NCBI GenBank assembly: GCA_965661055.1
Contig: CBFICS010000002.1
Span: forward strand, 124,001 to 188,000
Direction of reading: 5' to 3'
Source of the DNA: CBFHSF01 sp965661055
GTDB lineage: Bacteria > Bacteroidota > Bacteroidia > Flavobacteriales > Schleiferiaceae
Length of the DNA stretch: 64,000 bases
In this document: piece after piece, positions 16,789-25,009 of the stretch
How the letters are laid out: every line of letters begins with the position of its first letter
How positions within the stretch are numbered: position 1 is the stretch's first letter
Position numbers and translations under genes: made by a program
Notes under the pieces: model-generated
What the model saw: only the letters and a program-made list of their open reading frames with translations
Database searches by the model: none
What the model was told of the DNA's origin: nothing

Positions 16789-17993
16789 ACTCTTTCTAAT
16801 ATGGTTGCATATCCTTGGCCAACACCTATACACATGGTCACCAAGGCGTATTTCTTATTTTGCTTGTGAAGCTCTAAGGCAGCAGTGTGCAATATTCTCG
16901 CTCCACTTACTCCCAGTGGGTGACCTAGGGCAATCGCTCCTCCGTTCGGATTGATTCTCGGGTCGTTGTCTGCCAGTCCTAGCTCTCGTGTACACGCAAG
17001 AACCTGAGCGGCAAACGCTTCATTGAGTTCTAAAATGTCCATGTCGTCAAGGGAAAGTCCTGCCTTGTCTAAGGCTTTTCTCGAGGCATACACAGGACCG
17101 ATTCCCATGATTCTTGGCTCAACACCTGAAACGCCACTTGAAACAATTCTTGCCAAGGGCTTTAGGTTATTTTCAACAATTCCCTTTTCAGACCCTATCA
17201 AAAGGGCGGCCGCACCGTCGTTTAATCCCGAAGCGTTACCCGCCGTTACCGTTCCGCCTTCGGCTCTAAAAGCAGGTCTTAGGTTACCTAAAACCTCTAG
17301 GCTGGTGTTGGGTTTAATAAATTCGTCTTGAGAGAAAATGATGGGATCTTTTTTTCTTTGTGGAATGGTAACTGCAGCAATTTCTTCCGCTAAGCGTCCG
17401 CTGTTTTGGGCTGCCGTAGCTTTTTGCTGACTCCATAGTGCAAAGGCGTCTTGATCTTCTCTACTAATATTGTATAGGTCTACTAAGTTCTCGGCGGTCT
17501 GCCCCATGGCATCTGTTCCGTACATGGCGTGCATCTGCTTGTTCACAAAGCGCCACCCAAAGCTAGAGTCGTACATTTTACTGTCTGTGCCATAAGCCTT
17601 AGAAGGTTTTGACATTACGTAAGGGGCACGGGTCATGTGTTCAACACCTCCAGAAATGAAAAGCTCACCATCTCCGTGAGCAATGGCTCGGCTGGCGTGA
17701 ATAGCGGCTGACATTCCTGAGGCACAAAGGCGGTTAACGGTTTCTCCTGGAACAGACCACGGCAATCCGGCTAATAGTAAGGCCATTCTTGCCACATTGC
17801 GGTTGTCTTCTCCTGCCTGGTTAGCACAACCTAAAATAACGTCGTCGATTTTTGAAGGATCAACACCACTGTTTTTTTCCATTAGTGCCTTGATGACATG
17901 AGCCGCCAAATCATCGGCGCGAACAGCGCTCAAGGTTCCCCCAAAACTACCAATAGGAGTACGCACTCCGTCTATAATAAATGCTTCTTTCAT
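16785..17993 (-). CDS. paaJ: PaaJ/PcaF-type thiolase (3-oxoadipyl-CoA / 3-oxo-5,6-dehydrosuberyl-CoA)
   Basis: This 402-residue thiolase has the nucleophile Cys90 in VNRLCASGMSA, the His motif GGAIALGHPLGVSGARI and the second Cys388 in CIGVGQGYATI. The tyrosine-containing ELNEAFAAQ motif is also present. It performs the two thiolytic steps of the phenylacetate pathway, releasing acetyl-CoA and finally succinyl-CoA. The length is standard for the PaaJ/PcaF subgroup. The choice over an ordinary acetyl-CoA acetyltransferase rests on its place between paaI and paaY. Start is the ATG at 17991-17993; downstream overlap with the membrane-protein gene is 4 bp. Confidence 0.92.
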   Translation of the reverse strand: MKEAFIIDGVRTPIGSFGGTLSAVRADDLAAHVIKALMEKNSGVDPSKIDDVILGCANQAGEDNRNVARMALLLAGLPWSVPGETVNRLCASGMSAAIHASRAIAHGDGELFISGGVEHMTRAPYVMSKPSKAYGTDSKMYDSSFGWRFVNKQMHAMYGTDAMGQTAENLVDLYNISREDQDAFALWSQQKATAAQNSGRLAEEIAAVTIPQRKKDPIIFSQDEFIKPNTSLEVLGNLRPAFRAEGGTVTAGNASGLNDGAAALLIGSEKGIVENNLKPLARIVSSGVSGVEPRIMGIGPVYASRKALDKAGLSLDDMDILELNEAFAAQVLACTRELGLADNDPRINPNGGAIALGHPLGVSGARILHTAALELHKQNKKYALVTMCIGVGQGYATILERV

Positions 17994-18020
17994 CTTGTTT
18001 TCATTGTAGAATGTCCAAAT

Positions 18021-18431
18021 TTAAACATTCCAAGTTTTTGAAGACTTGTATACGGTGCCTTTGAAAAGGGCAACCGTGGCGCCTTCTTGATTTTTTACTT
18101 CTACTTCGTAGATTCCAATTTTGTGCGATTGGCTTTTTTCCACGCAAGTGGCTACTAGAACATCACCTTCTGCCACCTTGTGGGTGTGAGAAATGGACGT
18201 TTCAATACTCACCGATTGTACTCCGTAATTGTTGCTGGCAAACGCCAATGCAGAGTCGGCCAAAGAAGAGGTGATTCCGCCGTGAGCGATAGAAAAGCCG
18301 TTGGTCATCTCGCTTCTCACGGTCATTGATAATTGACAAAAACCTTCTTTGGCTTCTACTACTTCAATACCTAGCCACTGGCTAAAAGCATCGTTTTTCA
18401 TCATGTGGTCGGTAATCTTATGACTGGCCAT
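18021..18431 (-). CDS. paaI: PaaI hot-dog thioesterase
   Basis: A 136-residue hot-dog-fold acyl-CoA thioesterase with the PaaI signature FSIAHGGITSSLADSALAFA (the conserved Asn/Asp region and HGG turn) and the strand SVSIETSISHTHKV. It is thought to rescue CoA from hydroxylated phenylacetyl-CoA derivatives when the pathway stalls. The first ATG (18429-18431) lies inside the preceding gene, which overlaps it by 14 bp; this suggests coupled translation. It is followed 27 bp later by paaJ. Confidence 0.92.
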   Translation of the reverse strand: MASHKITDHMMKNDAFSQWLGIEVVEAKEGFCQLSMTVRSEMTNGFSIAHGGITSSLADSALAFASNNYGVQSVSIETSISHTHKVAEGDVLVATCVEKSQSHKIGIYEVEVKNQEGATVALFKGTVYKSSKTWNV

Positions 18432-18927
18432 TTTCTGGTTTTGAATTATCTATGAGTACGGACTCTTCATAAACGCGAATTAGGATCTCTAAAAGGATAA
18501 ACACGTTTTGAAGTCCTTCGTGATTTTTCGGAAGTCCGTTTTTTATATCTTCTCTAATATAGCCTACCAAAGCGTCAAAAACAGCGGGAGAATTTGAAAT
18601 GTCAGAGATTAACATGTCCATGATTCCACCCTTGCTTTCGGTTTTCTCAAAGTCTTGAACCTTTTCTTCAATGACGTCGTTTAACACGCCCTGAGTCACC
18701 ATACCAATCGGAATTCCCGAAAGCTCAAAAGCTTCTCTGAGGAGTACGGCTGCACGCATAATGGCTTCGTGCTCGTCTTCAGAAAAATCGTCGGCTAGGT
18801 TGTATAGAAACCCCACTAAATAAGGCTGTTCGTCTAAAAAATCATTGAGCTTTTCTTGGTATTCAATACCGTCTAAAGAGTCTAGTGCAGACTTAGCGGT
18901 AATTAAGAAATCTTTTTTTGAACCCAT
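18418..18927 (-). CDS. Hypothetical cytosolic protein leading the paaI-paaJ-paaY operon
   Basis: This 169-residue acidic, largely alpha-helical protein is unknown to me. It has no signal peptide or membrane segment. Motifs such as FLDEQPYLVGFLYNLADDFSE and HEAIMRAAVLLREAFE are the most structured. The ATG follows a TACCTTTG promoter box by 21 bp, and the 3' end overlaps paaI by 14 bp, so it is the first gene of the phenylacetate minus-strand operon. Its place as leader of an operon for CoA-thioester proofreading suggests a pathway-specific helper, but nothing in the sequence proves a function. Confidence 0.75.
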   Translation of the reverse strand: MGSKKDFLITAKSALDSLDGIEYQEKLNDFLDEQPYLVGFLYNLADDFSEDEHEAIMRAAVLLREAFELSGIPIGMVTQGVLNDVIEEKVQDFEKTESKGGIMDMLISDISNSPAVFDALVGYIREDIKNGLPKNHEGLQNVFILLEILIRVYEESVLIDNSKPENGQS

Positions 18928-18948
18928 GATGTTGTATATTTAGGGAAG

Positions 18949-18956
18949 CAAAGGTA
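18949..18956 (-). promoter_or_regulatory. -7 promoter element of the minus-strand paa operon
   Basis: Reads TACCTTTG on the minus strand, 21 bp before the first ATG of the X-paaI-paaJ-membrane-paaY unit. Confidence 0.5.
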
Positions 18957-18973
18957 TCAAAACTAGTTGGTCT

Positions 18974-19681
18974 ATGTGTTATCACTACTCGTTAGGTAAG
19001 GTAAAAGTTGCAGTAGAAAAGAAATACAATGCTTCCGCGGAAGCGATGCCGGAAACGTTGAACTTTCACGCGGGGGCTTTTGGCACTCCGGTTCAAATGC
19101 CTGTCCTCACGCTCAACGATCCAGAAAAACTCACCATGATGCGCTGGGGGCTCATTCCTTTTTGGTCTAAAGAGGAAAAACTGAAATTCAACACGGCCAA
19201 CGCGGCGGTAGAAACGGTCACCGACAAGGCGAGCTATAGAGAACCTATCAAAACGAAGAGGTGCCTAGTGCCCGCCGACGGATTTTACGAGTGGCGCACC
19301 GAAGGGGCTAACAAATACCCGTACTTCATCCACCTTCTTGAAGAGGAGATTTTCTCTTTTGCAGGAATTTATGACGAGTGGGTCAATAAGTCAACGGGAG
19401 AAATTGTTCAAAGCTTTTCTATTCTCACCACCGAGGCCAATGATCTCATGGCAAAGATTCACAACACCAAAAAGCGCATGCCTATCATCCTCAATGAAGA
19501 CCTTGAAAAACGGTGGTTGACTGATGAGCCGCTTCCAGACCTTTTGTCTGAGGCAGCCCAACCTTTTCCCACCCAATTGATGGTGGCACATACCATTTCA
19601 AAATCGTTTTTGCTCATGCCCAACGGACCGGAAAAACAATTGCCTTTTGAATATCCGGAATTAGCCTTGATGGATTCATGA
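18974..19681 (+). CDS. SRAP-domain protein (abasic-site protection, YedK/HMCES family)
   Basis: This 235-residue protein begins MCYHYS, placing the conserved Cys2 at the mature N-terminus, where family members form a stable thiazolidine link to abasic DNA. Other family motifs are MRWGLIPFW, the substituted NTANAAVETV segment (usually N-A-R-x-E) and RCLVPADGFYEW. A His near the end (AHTIS) completes the site. The Arg of the usual N-A-R triad is replaced by Asn/Ala, which may alter DNA binding. A variant of the dispersed palindrome, GCTTCCGCGGAAGC, is encoded near residue 21. It is monocistronic or joins the Rrf2 gene 19 bp downstream. Confidence 0.9.
   Translation: MCYHYSLGKVKVAVEKKYNASAEAMPETLNFHAGAFGTPVQMPVLTLNDPEKLTMMRWGLIPFWSKEEKLKFNTANAAVETVTDKASYREPIKTKRCLVPADGFYEWRTEGANKYPYFIHLLEEEIFSFAGIYDEWVNKSTGEIVQSFSILTTEANDLMAKIHNTKKRMPIILNEDLEKRWLTDEPLPDLLSEAAQPFPTQLMVAHTISKSFLLMPNGPEKQLPFEYPELALMDS
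19031..19044. repeat. Variant palindromic repeat inside the SRAP gene
   Basis: GCTTCCGCGGAAGC is a perfect 14-bp palindrome related to the dispersed element and read in frame as ASAEA. Confidence 0.4.
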
Positions 19682-19688
19682 CAAAGTG

Positions 19689-19696
19689 TACCTTTA
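19689..19696 (+). promoter_or_regulatory. Possible -7 element of the Rrf2 gene
   Basis: TACCTTTA (one mismatch to TAnnTTTG) ends 4 bp before the GTG at 19701, so transcription would start at or inside the start codon. Confidence 0.3.
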
Positions 19697-19700
19697 CCCT

Positions 19701-20138
19701 GTGATTTCAAAAAAATCTAAATACGCAATCAATGCTTTGGTCTTTTTGGCAAAAAACCAAGAGAAGGGACCTATCCCTGCTAGCACCATTGCTGAATCAG
19801 AAAACATTCCTCCTAAGTTTTTAGAGGCCATTCTTCTAGATCTAAAAAAGTCGGGAATTCTATCTTCAAAAAAGGGGGCTTCAGGTGGATATTACTTGCA
19901 CCAAACGGCTGAAGAAATTAACATGGCAGATGTCATGAGGTTGTTTGACGGTGCCATTGCTTACCTGCCTTGTGTTACCTACAAGTATTATGAACGCTGT
20001 GAAGAGTGTAAAGATGAGGTGACATGTGGTATTCGCGATGCTTTTCTCGACTTGAGAAACAAGACGGTTGAAATGCTGAAGGGAAACACTCTAGCCGATC
20101 TAATTAACCGAGAGCATAAACTGAAGGAGGAATTATGA
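19701..20138 (+). CDS. Rrf2-family transcriptional regulator
   Basis: A 145-residue winged-helix regulator. The start MISKKSKYAINALVFLAKNQ is the usual family N-terminus, so the GTG at 19701 is preferred over another GTG five codons upstream. The recognition helix region is SENIPPKFLEAILLDLKKSG and the wing is LSSKKGASGGYYL. Four cysteines (LPCVTYKYYERCEECK and VTCGIRD) sit where IscR, NsrR and RsrR bind an Fe-S cluster, so it probably senses iron-sulphur, redox or NO status. It is 6 bp from the convergent acyl-ACP thioesterase. Target genes are unknown; sdhCAB and the paa genes nearby include Fe-S enzymes. Confidence 0.88.
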   Translation: MISKKSKYAINALVFLAKNQEKGPIPASTIAESENIPPKFLEAILLDLKKSGILSSKKGASGGYYLHQTAEEINMADVMRLFDGAIAYLPCVTYKYYERCEECKDEVTCGIRDAFLDLRNKTVEMLKGNTLADLINREHKLKEEL

Positions 20139-20144
20139 CTCTCC

Positions 20145-20876
20145 TTAGCTTTTTCTCCAAGAAACACTCAACCTAAAAACGGGCTTGTCGCCTGTGCTTA
20201 CTTCAATGACTTTTGGGTGAATCTCATGATCCGCCACAATGTTTAATTCATCACCCAACTTGCACTCAGCTAAAAAGTTGGCATTCCATTGCTCTACTTC
20301 GTAATCGCTAAAGGTTTTTGGGCTTAGCGAATCTAATGCATAGTTTAAGTACTGGCTGTTGTTCACGTGTTTGTTAACATCTAAATGAGAATATAAAACA
20401 CGGGTCTTGCGTAAGAGGATGCTAGGCACAGGGGCATGGACCTTTTCTGCGGAGGTCTCTATGGCGTGGAGGTCTTTGTTTCGTGCAAAAGTATCAGGCA
20501 GTTCCACGTCGTGCGTCGGACGCAAGGTCTTTAAGTCTAAAACCACCCATGAGGTAGTTGCCCTTGCCAGAGTATTGCCGTCTTCATCTTCCAATAGAAA
20601 ATCACGGTTGGCAAAATACCCAGTGAACCCCTTGGGCCACGTGGTCAGCTTTACCTTTTCTCCGTAGTGAGGCAAGCGATTAATTTCTGTAAGTTGTCGA
20701 GTCAATAACCACGTTTGCTTTTTTGAAATCATCGTTTCTACGCCCAGTCCCAATTCGTCAGCATGTTGCCGTGCGGCCTCTTGCATCCAATTACTTATAG
20801 ACCTCGGAAAAGCTCTGTTGTAAATATCGGCCTCATGGGCGTAAATAGAAAAATACCGGGTGTAAACGTCTTTCAT
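20145..20876 (-). CDS. Acyl-[acyl-carrier-protein] thioesterase
   Basis: This 243-residue protein has two tandem hot-dog domains. The first holds NRAFPRSISNWMQEAARQH and the second HLDVNKHVNNSQYLNYALDS, with the Asn-x-His active-site motif of FatA/FatB-like enzymes. It hydrolyses fatty acyl-ACP to release free fatty acids. Length and motif layout fit the bacterial branch. It is transcribed alone, convergent with the Rrf2 gene; a GTGTCGAGACAC palindrome (20887-20898) lies 11 bp before the ATG and may be a regulatory site. Confidence 0.87.
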   Translation of the reverse strand: MKDVYTRYFSIYAHEADIYNRAFPRSISNWMQEAARQHADELGLGVETMISKKQTWLLTRQLTEINRLPHYGEKVKLTTWPKGFTGYFANRDFLLEDEDGNTLARATTSWVVLDLKTLRPTHDVELPDTFARNKDLHAIETSAEKVHAPVPSILLRKTRVLYSHLDVNKHVNNSQYLNYALDSLSPKTFSDYEVEQWNANFLAECKLGDELNIVADHEIHPKVIEVSTGDKPVFRLSVSWRKS

Positions 20877-20952
20877 GGGTTTCTATGTGTCGAGACACTT
20901 CATCGAGTTTGAAAACTTAAAATTACGAAAAACAAAAGGGGAATGGGGACAT

Positions 20953-20982
20953 AAAAAAGCACAGCTCACAAGGCTGTGCTTT
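20953..20982 (-). terminator. Terminator downstream of lysS
   Basis: AAGCACAGC (20957-20965) pairs with GCTGTGCTT (20973-20981). The A run at 20953-20958 is a U run in minus-strand RNA, placing it as the lysS terminator. Confidence 0.75.
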
Positions 20983-21003
20983 GTAAAATATTTGATGACT
21001 TAA

Positions 21004-22716
21004 TTATGCTTCTACAGCCTCGACAATAAGTCCGTCGTCGGTTTTAGAAACTTTTGCCAAACCGGCCTTGGTCAAGGCTTTTATTCCTTTGTCCCATTGT
21101 TTGTTTGACAGCCCTGAAAGGTCCTTTAACTCGTCATATGCCATGGTCTCCTTCCCAGAAAGGATGTCGAAAATGGCTTTTTCGTTTTCTTTTAAATCTA
21201 GTGATTTCTTAGCGCCCCAAACTTCTGGCTTCATCTGTGGGAAGAAAAGAACCTCTTGAATTGAGCTTTGGTTTGTCAACATCATAATGAGTCTGTCCAT
21301 ACCAATTCCCAATCCTGCGGTTGGTGGCATACCGTACTCAAGGGCTCTGATAAAGTCTTGGTCAATAAACATAGCCTCGTCGTCTCCTTTTTCAGAAAGT
21401 TTGAGCTGTGCTTCAAAGCGCTCTCTTTGATCAATGGGGTCGTTCAACTCGGTGTAGGCGTTGGCCAACTCCTTTCCGTTTACCATCAACTCAAAGCGCT
21501 CGGTCAATTCCGGATTGTCTCTGTGTTTTTTACACAAGGGCGACATCTCTACTGGATAGTCTGTGATGAAGGTTGGCTGAATATAGGTGTGCTCACATTT
21601 TTCACCAAAGATTTCATCAATCAACTTTCCTTTACCCATGGTCTCATCAACCTCCAAGCCTAGTGACTTAGCGACTTCTCTAATCTCGTCTTCAGACTTT
21701 CCGTTAAGGTCGTGTCCGGTGTGGGTCTTAATCGCCTCTAATATAGGTACGCGCGGATAGGGCGCTTTAAACTCAATCTTATTTTCACCCACTTGCGCAA
21801 CAGAAGTTCCGTTGGTTTCTATGGCAACCTTTTCTAAAAGGTTCTCGGTAAACTCCATCATCCAATGGTAGTCTTTATAGGCTACGTAGATTTCCATGGC
21901 GGTGAACTCTGGGTTGTGAGTTCTGTCCATTCCTTCGTTTCTAAAGTTTCTAGAAAACTCGTAAACGCCTTCAAATCCTCCAACAATCAATCTTTTTAGG
22001 TAAAGCTCGTTGGCAATACGCAAGTACAACGGAATGTCTAAAGCGTTGTGGTGCGTCACAAACGGACGAGCCGCGGCTCCTCCAGGAATGGGTTGCAATA
22101 CCGGAGTGTCAACTTCTAAATACCCTGCCGCATTAAAAGTGTCTCTCATAGCATTAAACACCTTGGTTCTCTTCTGAAATATCTCTTTCACTGGATTGTT
22201 AACTACCAAGTCAACGTAGCGCTGACGGTAGCGTAATTCAGGATCGGTAAAGGCGTCGTGAGTCTTGCCATCCGCATCGGTTTTTACAACCGGTAACGGA
22301 CGCAAAGATTTACTAAGGACAGAAAACTGCTTTACCAATACAGAGGTTTCTCCGGTTTGGGTTTTGAAAATTTCTCCTTCAACCCCTACAAAGTCACCAA
22401 TGTCTAATAGTTTCTTAAACAGTTCATTGTAAAGGGTTTTGTCTTCGTCCGGACAAACTTCGTCGCGGTTAAAGTACAGCTGAACACGTCCTGTTGAATC
22501 TTGTAAAACAGCGAAACTAGCCTTACCCATAACGCGTTTAGTCATAAGCCTTCCGGCTACCTTAACCTTTTCACCTTCTACGGGGTTTGCCGCAATGGCA
22601 TTGGCGTAATGGGTCACGTCATAACCTTCTTGCGGAAAGGGCTCAACACCCATTGCTCGCATTTTTTCTAAGGCTTCACGACGTACCAATTCTTGTTCAG
22701 ACAAGATCATAGACAT
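21004..22716 (-). CDS. lysS: Lysyl-tRNA synthetase, class II
   Basis: This 570-residue enzyme attaches lysine to tRNA-Lys. It has the OB-fold anticodon domain (KVAGRLMTKRVMGKASFAVL), motif 2 FRNEGMDRTHNPEFTAMEIY and motif 3 TAGLGIGMDRLIMMLT. The C-terminal roughly 65 residues, absent from the 505-residue E. coli enzyme, form a small winged-helix-like extension (AYDELKDLSGLSNKQWDKGI), as is common in Bacteroidota. A second ATG two codons in is an alternative start. A TATCTTTG promoter element lies 16 bp upstream and a strong hairpin terminator follows. Confidence 0.97.
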   Translation of the reverse strand: MSMILSEQELVRREALEKMRAMGVEPFPQEGYDVTHYANAIAANPVEGEKVKVAGRLMTKRVMGKASFAVLQDSTGRVQLYFNRDEVCPDEDKTLYNELFKKLLDIGDFVGVEGEIFKTQTGETSVLVKQFSVLSKSLRPLPVVKTDADGKTHDAFTDPELRYRQRYVDLVVNNPVKEIFQKRTKVFNAMRDTFNAAGYLEVDTPVLQPIPGGAAARPFVTHHNALDIPLYLRIANELYLKRLIVGGFEGVYEFSRNFRNEGMDRTHNPEFTAMEIYVAYKDYHWMMEFTENLLEKVAIETNGTSVAQVGENKIEFKAPYPRVPILEAIKTHTGHDLNGKSEDEIREVAKSLGLEVDETMGKGKLIDEIFGEKCEHTYIQPTFITDYPVEMSPLCKKHRDNPELTERFELMVNGKELANAYTELNDPIDQRERFEAQLKLSEKGDDEAMFIDQDFIRALEYGMPPTAGLGIGMDRLIMMLTNQSSIQEVLFFPQMKPEVWGAKKSLDLKENEKAIFDILSGKETMAYDELKDLSGLSNKQWDKGIKALTKAGLAKVSKTDDGLIVEAVEA

Positions 22717-22731
22717 AACTCAAAATTTTTG

Positions 22732-22739
22732 CAAAGATA
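22732..22739 (-). promoter_or_regulatory. -7 promoter element of lysS
   Basis: TATCTTTG on the minus strand, a full match to TAnnTTTG, 15 bp before the first ATG. Confidence 0.5.
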
Positions 22740-22797
22740 GTATGTACAAATGAGTTTTTAGGTCCCTTTTCTAAGGACCTTTATTTTTTAAAAAATT

Positions 22798-22811
22798 CCG
22801 CTTTCGCGGGA
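22798..22811. repeat. Dispersed palindromic repeat, perfect intergenic copy
   Basis: CCGCTTTCGCGGGA lies 3 bp after the stop codon of the alpha/beta hydrolase and upstream of lysS. Confidence 0.65.
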
Positions 22812-22814
22812 GGA

Positions 22815-23597
22815 TTATAGCGACTTTAAAAAGAACTGAAGACCTTGTGTCACTTCCTTAAAATTCTCAATATGACCCATGTGTCCGTCGGGAGTGATCA
22901 TGGTATGCGTTACCGAACGACCCTTCATTTGCTCTTCCATTATTTTTATGGGTAACACAGGATCTTTCTTACCAGAAATTATAGAAATAGGAAAGGCCGC
23001 AAAGTGCAAGATGACCTCGCGGTCGGTGCGGATCTTCATGCCTTCAAGAGCCGCCACAATGCCTTGGGTAGGGGTTTTTAAGGCTTCGTTCTTCACTTCA
23101 GTTATGCGATCTCGAAACAACTCTCTTGATTTGGGTCGGAACAGATTGGGGATAGAGATTCTCACAAAAGACTTCGGGTCTTGCTTCACTAACTTGATAG
23201 CCCTTTCTCTATCTGCTTTTTTAGCGTAAGTGTCTGCTCTTGCAGTAGAGTAAAACAAGCAAAGACCTTTTATGTATTCTGGGTAAAGCTCCGCGAAAGC
23301 AAGGGCCACATACCCCCCCATAGAGTGTCCTACCAAGGTTACTTTTCTAACCCCTAAGTGGTCCACCACGGTTTTTACTTGGTCGGCCATTTGCTCCATG
23401 GTATGGACATAGCCAATGCAGCCCGTAGATCCATGCCCCAAAAGATCTAAGGTGATAATTCGGTTTTTTTTAGAAAGGTAGGTCGACATCTCGATCCACA
23501 TAGATTTGTTTTCTAAAAACCCGTGCAGCAAAATAACGACCGACCCCTTGCCCTCATCCGTAATGGTAAAGGGAGTGCCTTTATAGATTAACTCCAT
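22815..23597 (-). CDS. Alpha/beta-fold hydrolase
   Basis: A 260-residue serine hydrolase with the oxyanion loop LLHGFLENKSMW, nucleophile Ser92 in LVGHSMGGYVALA, Asp in SGKKDPVLP and His in DGHMGHIENF. It has no signal peptide, so it is cytosolic. The substrate cannot be read from sequence; it resembles general esterases and BioH/MenH-like enzymes. It follows the Xaa-Pro aminopeptidase by 9 bp and is likely co-transcribed. A degenerate copy of the dispersed palindrome is at 23289-23300. Confidence 0.88.
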   Translation of the reverse strand: MELIYKGTPFTITDEGKGSVVILLHGFLENKSMWIEMSTYLSKKNRIITLDLLGHGSTGCIGYVHTMEQMADQVKTVVDHLGVRKVTLVGHSMGGYVALAFAELYPEYIKGLCLFYSTARADTYAKKADRERAIKLVKQDPKSFVRISIPNLFRPKSRELFRDRITEVKNEALKTPTQGIVAALEGMKIRTDREVILHFAAFPISIISGKKDPVLPIKIMEEQMKGRSVTHTMITPDGHMGHIENFKEVTQGLQFFLKSL

Positions 23598-23606
23598 GAA
23601 GTGTTT

Positions 23607-24896
23607 TTAGCTATTCATGAAGTCTTCAACCGCATCAATTTCAATCGGAATATTCTTCGTTAGATTGATCAGTCCGTTGTCGGTAACCACTAGGTCATCT
23701 TCTAATCGAATGCCCAAACCTTCTTCTGGAATGTAAATTCCGGGTTCGCAAGTAAAGACATTACCCACCTTCATGTCGGTGGTCCAAGAACCAACATCGT
23801 GTACGTCTAAGCCAATGTAGTGGCTCGTCCCGTGCATGAAGTATTTCTTGTAAGCGGGCCATTCTGGATTTTGGTTTTTCACGTCGGTCTTGTCGATAAG
23901 CCCGAGTTCAATTAATTCACCTTCCATAATCTTGCCCACTTCTTTGTGGTAATCTACCAAGTTATTTCCTGGAACTAAGAGCGTTTCCGCTTCTTTCTTC
24001 ACGCGCAATACCGCGTTGTAAACTTCTTTTTGTCTTTCGGTAAAGCGCCCGCTTACTGGAAAACAGCGCGTAACATCACAAGCGTAATTCGCATATTCAG
24101 CACCTACATCAAAAAGTATTAGATCGCCGTCTTTACACTCGGCATTGTTTTCTATGTAGTGAAGAACACAGGCGTTATACCCTGAACCAATAATGGGTGT
24201 GTAGGCAAATCCACGAGAGCGGTTGATCAAGAATTCGTGCATGAATTCTGCTTCCAATTCGTACTCCATAACTCCAGGTTTGATGAACTTCATTACACGC
24301 TCATACCCTTTAGTGGTTACATTGGCAGCCTCTTTCATCACGGCAATTTCTGCCGCCGACTTGATAGCTCTAATGTCATGCATAATAGGTGCTGACCTCA
24401 TGAAATGGTGCATGGGGTATTGAGCTTTAACCTTCTTCACAAAGCGATCTTCGCGCGTTTCTACTTCCGTGGCCGCTCTAAGGTGCTCGTTAGAGTTGAG
24501 GTAAACATTTTCTGCTTGCGCCATCAATTCTTTGAAAACCTTGTCAAAATCTTGTAACCAATATACCGTGCGTATGCCCGAAACGGCATAGGCAGAATCT
24601 TTGCTTAATTTCTCACCTTCCCAAATGGCAATACTGGGGCTAGTTTCTTTTAAGAAAAGAATCTCTTTGTGTTCTCTTTTGTAAGCATCCGGAAAAATCA
24701 CCAATATGGACTCTTCTTGATCTACTCCACACAAATGGAAAATGTCTGTCGCTTGCTTAAAGGGAAAGGTGCCGTCAGCACTGGTGGGATAAATGTCGTT
24801 AGAGTTGAAAACAGCCAACGACCTTGGTTTTAATTTTTGAGTAAATTTTTTGCGATTTTCTACAAAAAGTGACGAGGGGAGCTGTTGATATCTCAT
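23607..24896 (-). CDS. Xaa-Pro aminopeptidase (metallopeptidase M24)
   Basis: A 429-residue dinuclear metalloprotease with an aminopeptidase P N-terminal domain and a C-terminal pita-bread fold. Metal ligands are visible as LILFDVGAEYANYACDVTR (two Asp), HGTSHYIGLDVHD (His), CEPGIYIP (Glu) and GIRLEDDLVV (Glu). It removes N-terminal residues preceding proline. The ATG at 24894-24896 (MRYQQLPSSLF) is preferred to a TTG six codons upstream. It diverges from sdhCAB and is followed by the hydrolase gene. Confidence 0.94.
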   Translation of the reverse strand: MRYQQLPSSLFVENRKKFTQKLKPRSLAVFNSNDIYPTSADGTFPFKQATDIFHLCGVDQEESILVIFPDAYKREHKEILFLKETSPSIAIWEGEKLSKDSAYAVSGIRTVYWLQDFDKVFKELMAQAENVYLNSNEHLRAATEVETREDRFVKKVKAQYPMHHFMRSAPIMHDIRAIKSAAEIAVMKEAANVTTKGYERVMKFIKPGVMEYELEAEFMHEFLINRSRGFAYTPIIGSGYNACVLHYIENNAECKDGDLILFDVGAEYANYACDVTRCFPVSGRFTERQKEVYNAVLRVKKEAETLLVPGNNLVDYHKEVGKIMEGELIELGLIDKTDVKNQNPEWPAYKKYFMHGTSHYIGLDVHDVGSWTTDMKVGNVFTCEPGIYIPEEGLGIRLEDDLVVTDNGLINLTKNIPIEIDAVEDFMNS

Positions 24897-24956
24897 GTTT
24901 TTTATTTTGAACAATTCTAAATAGAGATTTAATGATAAAACCCCGTTTTGGAATTG

Positions 24957-24964
24957 TATTTTTG
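24957..24964 (+). promoter_or_regulatory. -7 promoter element of sdhCAB
   Basis: TATTTTTG matches TAnnTTTG, 45 bp before the sdhC ATG, leaving a leader of about 40 nt. The -33 element is not clear. Confidence 0.45.
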
Positions 24965-25009
24965 TGGATGTAAATATAAGTTAAACACTATTAATTATAC
25001 CAAATTCCT

